From NCBI GenBank assembly GCA_003946805.1, contig RPSH01000027.1, positions 1 through 59,001 of the forward strand: a stretch of DNA of 59,001 nucleotides, given 5' to 3'. The notes beneath the pieces are model-generated. The model saw nothing but the letters and a program-made list of their open reading frames with translations. It did not search any database and was not told where the DNA came from. Both the position numbers and the translations under genes were made by a program. This DNA comes from Bacillus sp. 2B10. Its GTDB lineage: Bacteria; Pseudomonadota; Alphaproteobacteria; Sphingomonadales; Sphingomonadaceae. Below, one piece after another: positions 10,870 to 17,287 of this stretch (the stretch's first letter is position 1; each line of letters starts with the position of its first letter).

Positions 10870-11666
10870 CCGACGATGTCAGCCACCCCACCCGCCGCCA
10901 CGATCCCGCAGGCAACCTGCATATCGGCGAAATCCGCCTCGAAACGCTGCCCCGGCGCGATCTGGTGTACGCCGGTCACCGCGCCCGACGACACCCATGT
11001 CCCCGGCGTCAGCGCGATGCCGCGCTCCGCAAGGCAATCGACCAGAAACGCCACCGCGCCGATCGGGCCGTCGAGCATCGTCCGCGCACTCGCCTGTCCC
11101 ACCACCGCGCCGTCGATCCGCGATTCGACCGGCCAGTCGATGAACGACAGTTCGCGCCAGCCGGGCACTTCCTCGCCGACCAGCAGGCCGAAATTGTTGC
11201 CGAAATCGCTGATCGTGACCAGCGGGCCGTCGGTATTGATCCCGGCATAGGGCGAACTGGCGATCTCGATCCCGACATGGACCGCGTCGACCAGCTCCAG
11301 CGCCTCGTCGAGCGACAGGCCGGTCCGGCCCGGTGCCGGGCTGCGGCCGATCCGCACGCAATATTCCGCCTCGGCGGCGGCGAAGCCATCGGCGATCACG
11401 CCCATGGCGTCCGCCTCGCTGCCGACCACCTGATCGGCGAAGATCGGTCCGGCCAGCCGGTTGGCGCCCAGTTGTCCGTCGAGCGGCGCGTTGATCCGGC
11501 CGACCTTCCAGCCCACGACCTGCCGCCCGTCGAGCGCGATCGCGCGATCCTGAATGGCATAGGCCTCGGCCAGCGTCGCCGGCGCGTCCCCGGGATAGGG
11601 CGAAACCCCTGCCGCCTGCCGCCGCGCAGTGACGAACGCCTGCGCGATCCGATCGCGATTACCCAT
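10839..11666 (-). CDS. FAH/MhpD-family 2-keto-4-pentenoate hydratase-like protein
   Basis: A 275-aa protein of the fumarylacetoacetate hydrolase fold in the hydratase/decarboxylase branch. Supporting segments are LAEAYAIQDRAIA, GWKVGRINAP, the metal-site region AEAEYCVRIGRS, HVGIEIASSPYAG, a glycine/asparagine-rich ISDFGNNFGLLVG, and the late SSGAVTGVHQIAPGQ. In this sugar-acid locus a role on a 2-keto acid intermediate is plausible, but the substrate is inferred. The last ten residues (GTPAQAGVEG) are encoded by a REP-like palindrome that has apparently extended the frame. It is transcribed divergently from the LacI regulator with a candidate operator between them. Confidence 0.82.
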   Translation of the reverse strand: MGNRDRIAQAFVTARRQAAGVSPYPGDAPATLAEAYAIQDRAIALDGRQVVGWKVGRINAPLDGQLGANRLAGPIFADQVVGSEADAMGVIADGFAAAEAEYCVRIGRSPAPGRTGLSLDEALELVDAVHVGIEIASSPYAGINTDGPLVTISDFGNNFGLLVGEEVPGWRELSFIDWPVESRIDGAVVGQASARTMLDGPIGAVAFLVDCLAERGIALTPGTWVSSGAVTGVHQIAPGQRFEADFADMQVACGIVAAGGVADIVGTPAQAGVEG

Positions 11667-11702
11667 GCCCCAGCCTCTCCATCTTGTTCAGATGGGGTAA
11701 CG

Positions 11703-11715
11703 GAAACCGGTGTCA
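11703..11715. promoter_or_regulatory. Candidate LacI-family operator (site A)
   Basis: GAAACCGGTGTCA lies between the divergent hydratase and LacI genes. Its reverse complement, TGACACCGGTTTC, recurs exactly at 17113 and nearly at 12826 and 17252. The core ACCGGT is a dyad, as expected for LacI-family sites. Confidence 0.6.
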
Positions 11716-11782
11716 CACACAAGCCATCTAAATCGTCGCGGGGACATTGGCGGATCGGACCGGCCAAGCTATCGCTGTGTCC

Positions 11783-12811
11783 ATGAAGAAAACGGGCCAG
11801 CCGACGATCAACGACGTCGCACGACTTTCCGGCGTGTCGAAAAAGACGGTCAGCCGCGTCATCAACCAGTCGCCGCTGCTCAATCAGGAGACGCGCGAAA
11901 AGGTTCAGGCGGTCATCGCCGCCCTCGGCTACATCCCCAACCCGCAGGCGCGGGCGCTGGCCCTGCGCCGCAACTTCCTGATCGCGCTGATCCACGACAA
12001 TCCCAATGCGCAGATGGTGTTGCGCGTGCAGCAGGGATTGCTGGAGGTGTTGCGCGACACCGAATTCGAACTGCTGGTCCATCCGGTCGATCGCGGCGCG
12101 CCCGACATGCGCGACGAGATCCGCCGCTTCCTCGAACGCCAGCGCCCGTACGGCGTGATGCTGCTCCCGCCGATCTCGGAGAACGACGCGCTCGCCGCGC
12201 TGTGTACCCAGATCGGGTGCCGCTATGTCCGCATGGGGTCGGCCGCATTCGACGATCCGGCGCATATGGTGTCGTCGAACGATCGGGAAGCGGTGCGCGG
12301 CGCGATCGAGCACCTGCTCGCCGCCGGCCATCGCCGCATCTGCATGATCGCTGGCCCGCACGGCTTCCGCTCCGCGTTCGAACGGCAGCAGGGCTATGAG
12401 GAGGCGATGGAGGCCGCCGGGCTCGGCGTGCAGCGGACGTGGATCGCACAGGGCGACTATCGCTTCGAATCGGGGATGCGCGCCGCCGAACGACTGCTCG
12501 ACCTGTCGCCGCGGCCGACCGCGATCTTTTCCTCGAACGACGAAATGGCGGCGGGCGCGCTGCACATCGCCCGTCAGCGCGGGCTCGACGTGCCGGAGGA
12601 CCTGTCGATCGTCGGGTTCGACGACACCTCGATCGCCTCGCACCTCTGGCCGCCGCTCACCACCGTCCGCTGGCCGATCGCCACCATGGCGCGGGCGGCG
12701 GCGCTGAAGCTGATCGGCGAGGAGGATGACGACGACGCCGAACCGGCCGAACCGACGATGTTCGTGTCGACCCTGATCCGCCGCGCCTCGGTCGGCAAGC
12801 CGCAGGCGTGA
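11783..12811 (+). CDS. LacI-family transcriptional regulator
   Basis: A 342-aa sugar-responsive regulator. The N-terminal LacI headpiece (TINDVARLSGVSKKTVSRVINQSP) is followed by the hinge and a periplasmic-binding-protein-like effector domain (IALIHDNPNAQMVLRVQQGLLEV, HRRICMIAGPHGFRSAFERQQGY, PTAIFSSNDEMAAGALHIARQRGLDVPEDLSIVGFDDTS). The ATG at 11783 is preferred over a TTG at 11747 because it gives the usual short N-terminus before the helix-turn-helix. It is divergent from the hydratase gene. Four copies of one motif near neighbouring promoters make it the likely local regulator of the uronate/pectin genes; the inducer is unknown. Confidence 0.93.
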   Translation: MKKTGQPTINDVARLSGVSKKTVSRVINQSPLLNQETREKVQAVIAALGYIPNPQARALALRRNFLIALIHDNPNAQMVLRVQQGLLEVLRDTEFELLVHPVDRGAPDMRDEIRRFLERQRPYGVMLLPPISENDALAALCTQIGCRYVRMGSAAFDDPAHMVSSNDREAVRGAIEHLLAAGHRRICMIAGPHGFRSAFERQQGYEEAMEAAGLGVQRTWIAQGDYRFESGMRAAERLLDLSPRPTAIFSSNDEMAAGALHIARQRGLDVPEDLSIVGFDDTSIASHLWPPLTTVRWPIATMARAAALKLIGEEDDDDAEPAEPTMFVSTLIRRASVGKPQA

Positions 12812-12825
12812 CTTGCGGCGTGCGA

Positions 12826-12838
12826 TGACACCGATTAC
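12826..12838. promoter_or_regulatory. Candidate LacI-family operator (site C)
   Basis: TGACACCGATTAC matches TGACACCGGTTTC at 11 of 13 positions. It lies about 118 bp upstream of the type-B carboxylesterase start, in the gap after the lacI-type gene. Confidence 0.5.
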
Positions 12839-12870
12839 CGTGCGACCAAATCGTTAGCCGTATCCCGTCG

Positions 12871-12888
12871 CCCCAGCGCAGGCTGGGG
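12871..12888. repeat. REP-like palindrome
   Basis: CCCCAGCGCAGGCTGGGG is a perfect 7-bp dyad around GCAG and the same family as the copies near 25.3 kb. It lies in the LacI-esterase gap. Confidence 0.75.
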
Positions 12889-12955
12889 CCTTTCTCCGCG
12901 GGCGCGCGGCCTGACGCCACCGCCGGCAACGACCGGCATCGGACGGAGAGGACCC

Positions 12956-14491
12956 ATGACCCAGCTACCGATGGCCCGGCGCGACCTGATCGCGGGGGCC
13001 GCCGCGCTGGCGCTGACTCGCCCGGCCCGTGCCGCGACCGCCGATCCGGTGGTCACCGCCCCCGCCGGTCGCTGGCAGGGCAGTCGCGAAGCTGGCGTCG
13101 CGGTCTTTCGCGGCATCCGCTACGGCGTCGACCCGACGCCACAGCGATTCCAGCCGGTTGGCGCCCCCGCGCCGCTGCGCGACGTGCAACGCGCCACCGA
13201 TTTCGCCCCGTCCTGCCCGCAACGCGCCAACATCGGCGACCAGCGCGAGGACTGCCTGTTCCTCAACGTCTGGACCCCGGACGCCCGGCCCGGCGCCGGA
13301 CGACCCGTCATGGTCTATTTCCACGGCGGCGCGTACATGAACGGCACGGTGGTCGACCCGCTGGTGTACGGCCACCGCCTCGCCGCCGATGGCGATGTCG
13401 TCGTGGTGACGGTCAACCACCGGCTGAACGCGCTCGGCTATCTCTACCTCGCCCGGCTCGACCCACGGTTTCCCGACAGCGGCAATGTTGGCCAACGCGA
13501 TCAATTGCTCGCGCTGGCATGGGTCCGCGACAACATCGCCAACTTCGGCGGCGATCCCGGCCGGGTCATGCTGTTCGGCCAGTCGGGCGGCGGGGCCAAG
13601 ATCGCGACCCTGATGGCGATGCCCGCCGCGAAGGGCCTGTTCCACGCCGCTGCGACGATGAGCGGGCAACAGGTCACCGCCTCCGGCCCGCTGAACGCTA
13701 CCCGCCGCGCCGGGGCGTTCCTGTCCCGCCTGAAAGCCACCCCCGCCGAAGCCGCCACGCTGCCGGTCGCCCGGCTGATCGACGCGCTGTCCGCCGAGGA
13801 CCCGATCCTCGGCGGCGGGGTCTATATGGGGCCGGTGCTCGACATGCGGTCGCTGGAGCGCCACCCCTTCTGGCCCGACGCGCATCCGCTGGGCCGCGCC
13901 ATCCCGCTGATATTGGGCAATACGCGCGAGGAGACCCGCGCCTTCATCGCGCCGCAGCCCGACCTGAACTGGGCCAATCTGGCGGCGCGGATCGCGCCGC
14001 AGCTGCGCGTCGACGCTCCGCCCGACTGGGTCGTCGCGCAATATCGCCGCCATTTCCCCACGATGACGCCCGGCGACATCCTGTACCGCGCGACCACCGC
14101 CGGACGCAGCTGGCCGGGACAGGTGATCGAGGCGGAAGCGCGCGCCGCCGCAGGGGCGCCGGCGTGGGTCTATCAGCTCGACTACAGCTCCCCCGTCCGC
14201 CCCGGCGGCGGCGCGGCGCATACCGACGACATCCCGCTGGTGTTCGGCACGCTCGACGCCCCCGGATCGGTCAGCGGCACCGGCCCCGCCGCCCGCGCCG
14301 TATCGCAGCGGATGATGGCGGCGTTCGTCTCGCTCGCCCGCAATGGCCATCCCGGCCGCGACTGGCCCCGCCACACCCTGCCCGGCCGCGCGACGATGGT
14401 GTTCGACACCACCAGCCGCGCGGTCGACGACCCCCGCCGCTGGGAACGCGAACTCTTCGCCCGGTTCCCGTATATCCAGCCGGGGACGTGA
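12956..14491 (+). CDS. Type-B carboxylesterase, exported
   Basis: A 511-aa alpha/beta hydrolase of the carboxylesterase/cholinesterase family. A Tat-like leader (ARRDLIAGAAALALTRPARA) indicates export in folded form. The family motifs are present: EDCLFLNVWTPD, the oxyanion-hole FHGGAYMNG, the nucleophile elbow GQSGGGAKIATLMAM (Ser), the acid in NTREETRAF, and the catalytic His in GGGAAHTDDIPLVFG. The start has GGAG 7 nt upstream. In this locus it may remove ester substituents from pectin or hemicellulose fragments (inference). A LacI-type operator candidate precedes it, and its 3' end converges on the ThuA-cupin gene. Confidence 0.9.
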   Translation: MTQLPMARRDLIAGAAALALTRPARAATADPVVTAPAGRWQGSREAGVAVFRGIRYGVDPTPQRFQPVGAPAPLRDVQRATDFAPSCPQRANIGDQREDCLFLNVWTPDARPGAGRPVMVYFHGGAYMNGTVVDPLVYGHRLAADGDVVVVTVNHRLNALGYLYLARLDPRFPDSGNVGQRDQLLALAWVRDNIANFGGDPGRVMLFGQSGGGAKIATLMAMPAAKGLFHAAATMSGQQVTASGPLNATRRAGAFLSRLKATPAEAATLPVARLIDALSAEDPILGGGVYMGPVLDMRSLERHPFWPDAHPLGRAIPLILGNTREETRAFIAPQPDLNWANLAARIAPQLRVDAPPDWVVAQYRRHFPTMTPGDILYRATTAGRSWPGQVIEAEARAAAGAPAWVYQLDYSSPVRPGGGAAHTDDIPLVFGTLDAPGSVSGTGPAARAVSQRMMAAFVSLARNGHPGRDWPRHTLPGRATMVFDTTSRAVDDPRRWERELFARFPYIQPGT

Positions 14492-14559
14492 ATGGGGGCG
14501 GCCTCGGGACCTGAAAGCGCGAGGGAATTCGCCGCCCCGCCACGTATTGCAGCCGAAAC

Positions 14560-15678
14560 TCAGCGCACCGGCACCGCCAGCGGATAGCTGATCGTCAGCG
14601 CCAGCGGCTTCGTGCCCCGCTGCGCGATCCCCACCGCGGCCCCGGCGTACAGATACACCGTCGTCCCCGCGCGCACCCGCCGGGTCAGGCCGTCGCTGGT
14701 CACCTCGCCCTCGCCCGACAGCACCTGATAGACCTCGTCATGGTCGATGCGGTGGACGCCGATCGCCGCCCCCTTGTCGAGCGTCCGGCGACGGAACTCC
14801 ATCGTCCGCCCGGGCACCCGGTCGGTGATGCGCCATGCGGTGCCCATGCCGATGCGCCCGTGCGGCGGCGCCTCGCGAACGCGGGTGGCGGCTTCGTCGA
14901 TCACGACCATCGCCGGTGCCTTCGCGCGACCGGCTGCCCAGTCGAGCGCCCCGCCGACATGCGCCAGCACGCGCGCGTCCGCCCAATTCTCCTTGCGATG
15001 CCCCAGCCCTGTGTAGAACACCCGCCCCTGCGCTACCCGGTGCGCCCACGCCAGCGGCTTGGGATTGACGTCGTTCGCCCCGATCGACTGCGGATCGAAG
15101 GTCAGCAGGGGCATCAGGTCGGTCGACAGGTCGCGGAATCCGTACCACTCGTCGGCGATGCGGAATCTATCGGGGAGCGTTTCGGTCGCCGGATGGCGCT
15201 GCGGCGATCGTGTCACCTCCGCCTCGGGCGTGCCGGCGGGATGCTGCGCGAACCGGCCGCCGATCATCCGCGCATACCACGGCCAGCCATAATGCGAATC
15301 CGCCGCGGCATGGATCGCGACCACCCCGCCGCCGCCCTCGACATAGCGTTGCAGCGCGGTGCGCCGCGGGCCGACGAACCATTCGCTCGCCGGCTTCTTC
15401 GGATCGGTCGTCGTCGACACCAGCACGATCGCGGCATAGTCCAGCGGCGCATCGAACACCGCCGGATCGTCGCTCGCCACCGGCTCCATCCCCCGTTCGC
15501 GCGCCACCACGGTCAGCGCGGCGACGGCGGCGGGGATCGAATCATGGACGAACCCGGTCGCGCGGTGGAACAGCAGCACGCGCGGCGCCGCCAGCGCCGA
15601 AGTGGCGCACAGCAGCGCCGCTGCGGCAGCGAAAAGGCGGACGATCGATGGCCCGGCGGTCACTGGTCCGGCGATCAC
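14560..15678 (-). CDS. ThuA-domain protein with C-terminal cupin
   Basis: A 372-aa exported protein. After a hydrophobic leader (IVRLFAAAAALLCATSALAA) comes a ThuA (trehalose-utilisation-type, class I glutamine-amidotransferase-like) domain with PRVLLFHRATGFVHDSIPAAV, GGGVVAIHAAADSHYGWPWY and GRVFYTGLGHRKENW. From about residue 260 a cupin follows (TMEFRRRTLDKGAAIGVHRIDHDEVYQVLSGEGEV). The GTG at 15678 overlaps the pectate lyase stop as GTGA; a second GTG lies at 15663. Tight coupling to pectate lyase suggests a role in handling pectin products, but the catalytic activity of such ThuA proteins is not settled. The ThuA-cupin fusion itself is noteworthy. Confidence 0.82.
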   Translation of the reverse strand: MIAGPVTAGPSIVRLFAAAAALLCATSALAAPRVLLFHRATGFVHDSIPAAVAALTVVARERGMEPVASDDPAVFDAPLDYAAIVLVSTTTDPKKPASEWFVGPRRTALQRYVEGGGGVVAIHAAADSHYGWPWYARMIGGRFAQHPAGTPEAEVTRSPQRHPATETLPDRFRIADEWYGFRDLSTDLMPLLTFDPQSIGANDVNPKPLAWAHRVAQGRVFYTGLGHRKENWADARVLAHVGGALDWAAGRAKAPAMVVIDEAATRVREAPPHGRIGMGTAWRITDRVPGRTMEFRRRTLDKGAAIGVHRIDHDEVYQVLSGEGEVTSDGLTRRVRAGTTVYLYAGAAVGIAQRGTKPLALTISYPLAVPVR

Positions 15679-17054
15679 TGGCGCATCGCCCGGTCGCGCG
15701 GCGACAGCGATTCCTGGATCGGGCCCTTCTGCCCCGGATAGCGGCCCGATTTCGGCTCCATCGTCACCAGATCCCATTCCGCATCGACAAAGGGTGCCGC
15801 GGTCGGCACCGGATGCGGATATTCGCTGACTTCGCGTTCGTCGTCGATGATCTTGCCGCGCCCTTCCGCCACGAAGAACAGCACGCGGATATCGTCGGCA
15901 TCGCGGTCCCACGGCCGGGCGCCGGCATTGGCCAGCACATGCGTCTCGACATCCTGCGCCGGCAGCACCGGCAGCCCGGTCGGCCAGACCGGCGGCGTCT
16001 TCGCCTCGATCAGCTTCGCGCGGGTCACGCCATAGCGGCCGAACAGCGGCAGCGGATTGCCATGCTTGTCGACCGCGACATTGTCGCGCCCGTGATAGCG
16101 CAGGTCGCCATCGCCGCCGAGCATCAGGAACGGCAGCCCGTCGTCGGTCGACGGTCCGCCGCGCATGACGTTGCCGACGGCGGACAGCTTGCCCTCCTGA
16201 TAGGCGTGCCCCGCCCATTCCAGCGCCATCAGGTTGTAATGCACCGCGCGCTTGGCCGGATCGTAGATCAGGTTGTTGACAACCGCCGCCTGCACGCCGC
16301 CCTTCAGCAACGGGCTGCGCTCGACATTATGGGCATAGACGTTGCGCCAGATCAGGATGCCCGACGCATTGTCGTGGATCAGCGACCCCTTGCTGTGTTC
16401 GCCCTTGGGATGGCTGGCATCGGCCAGCCCTTCGGCCAGCAGGTTGTAGCTGAAGGTGATGTCGCGGCTGGTCCCGCGCCGCCAGTCGTCGGGCGTGGTC
16501 CCCGTGAAGCGCGGGCCCGATGCCGACAGGTTCTCGTCGAGCGCCCAGGTCATGGTGCAATGGTCGATGATGACGTTGTGCGCGGCGACGGTGTTGGTCG
16601 CATCGACCTCCCACCCCGAACGCCTGGGCTGTCCGTCGAGGCCGGGGCGCACGCGCAGGTGGCGGACGATCACGTCGTGCGCGCGGATGTCGATGCCGCC
16701 ACGGATCAGCGTGATGCCCGGCGACGGCGCGGTCTGTCCGGCGATGGTCAGGAACGGTTCGGAGATGGTCAGCGTCGTCCGGCCGAGGTCGATCACCCCG
16801 CCGACCTCGAACACGACGATGCGCGGCCCCTTCGCCTCCAGCGCCGCCTTGAGCGATCCCGGGCCGTCGGCGGCCAGCGTCGTCACGCGCAGGATGCGTC
16901 CGCCGCGCCCGCCCGGCGTCGCCGCCGCCCAGCCCTGCGCGCCCGGAAAGGCGCTGGCGGCAGCGGGCGTGGCGCTACCCTGCGCCACCGCGACGGGGCC
17001 GCACAGCGCGGCGGGCAGCACGCCGCACAGCGCCAGAGCGATCATTCGGTTCAT
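15675..17054 (-). CDS. Secreted pectate lyase (right-handed beta helix)
   Basis: A 459-aa exported lyase acting on polygalacturonate by beta-elimination. The signal peptide is MNRMIALALCGVLPAALCGPVAVAQ. The mature part starts with the family's FPGAQGWAAATPGGRGGRILRVTTL and GPGSLKAAL. Beta-helix segments follow (RIVVFEVGGVIDLG, LTIAGQTAPSPGITLI, HDVIVRHLRVRPG, NVIIDHCTMTWALDEN), all typical of pectate lyases of the PL1-like fold. The frame stays open to 17195, but the ATG at 17054 begins the signal peptide and has GGAAAT/GAGAGG sequence upstream. An exact copy of the candidate LacI operator lies 59 bp upstream. It is translationally coupled to the ThuA-cupin gene. Confidence 0.9.
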   Translation of the reverse strand: MNRMIALALCGVLPAALCGPVAVAQGSATPAAASAFPGAQGWAAATPGGRGGRILRVTTLAADGPGSLKAALEAKGPRIVVFEVGGVIDLGRTTLTISEPFLTIAGQTAPSPGITLIRGGIDIRAHDVIVRHLRVRPGLDGQPRRSGWEVDATNTVAAHNVIIDHCTMTWALDENLSASGPRFTGTTPDDWRRGTSRDITFSYNLLAEGLADASHPKGEHSKGSLIHDNASGILIWRNVYAHNVERSPLLKGGVQAAVVNNLIYDPAKRAVHYNLMALEWAGHAYQEGKLSAVGNVMRGGPSTDDGLPFLMLGGDGDLRYHGRDNVAVDKHGNPLPLFGRYGVTRAKLIEAKTPPVWPTGLPVLPAQDVETHVLANAGARPWDRDADDIRVLFFVAEGRGKIIDDEREVSEYPHPVPTAAPFVDAEWDLVTMEPKSGRYPGQKGPIQESLSPRDRAMRQ

Positions 17055-17112
17055 ATTGATTTCCTCTCCGAGCGGTTCTTGACAGCTTCGTCGCGACGGC
17101 ACAATGTCGCGT

Positions 17113-17125
17113 TGACACCGGTTTC
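17113..17125. promoter_or_regulatory. Candidate LacI-family operator (site B)
   Basis: TGACACCGGTTTC is identical (reverse complement) to the site between the hydratase and LacI genes at 11703. It lies 59 bp upstream of the pectate lyase start. Confidence 0.6.
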
Positions 17126-17251
17126 TCAAGCCAAAAAGGCAGAACCGGATTTCCGGACCGTTGCGTAGCGGACCGGAAACGATCGACGGAGGCACGGACC
17201 CGGACCGGGAACCGTGCCCCTGACAGGCGATGGCCGACCGGACGCAAAAAT

Positions 17252-17264
17252 GCGCCCGGTGTCA
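17252..17264. promoter_or_regulatory. Candidate LacI-family operator (site D, partial)
   Basis: GCGCCCGGTGTCA shares CCGGTGTCA with site A (10 of 13 positions overall) and sits 24 bp before the TonB receptor start. It is the weakest of the four sites. Confidence 0.35.
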
Positions 17265-17287
17265 TCGTGACAGGGAGAGGGATTGCC

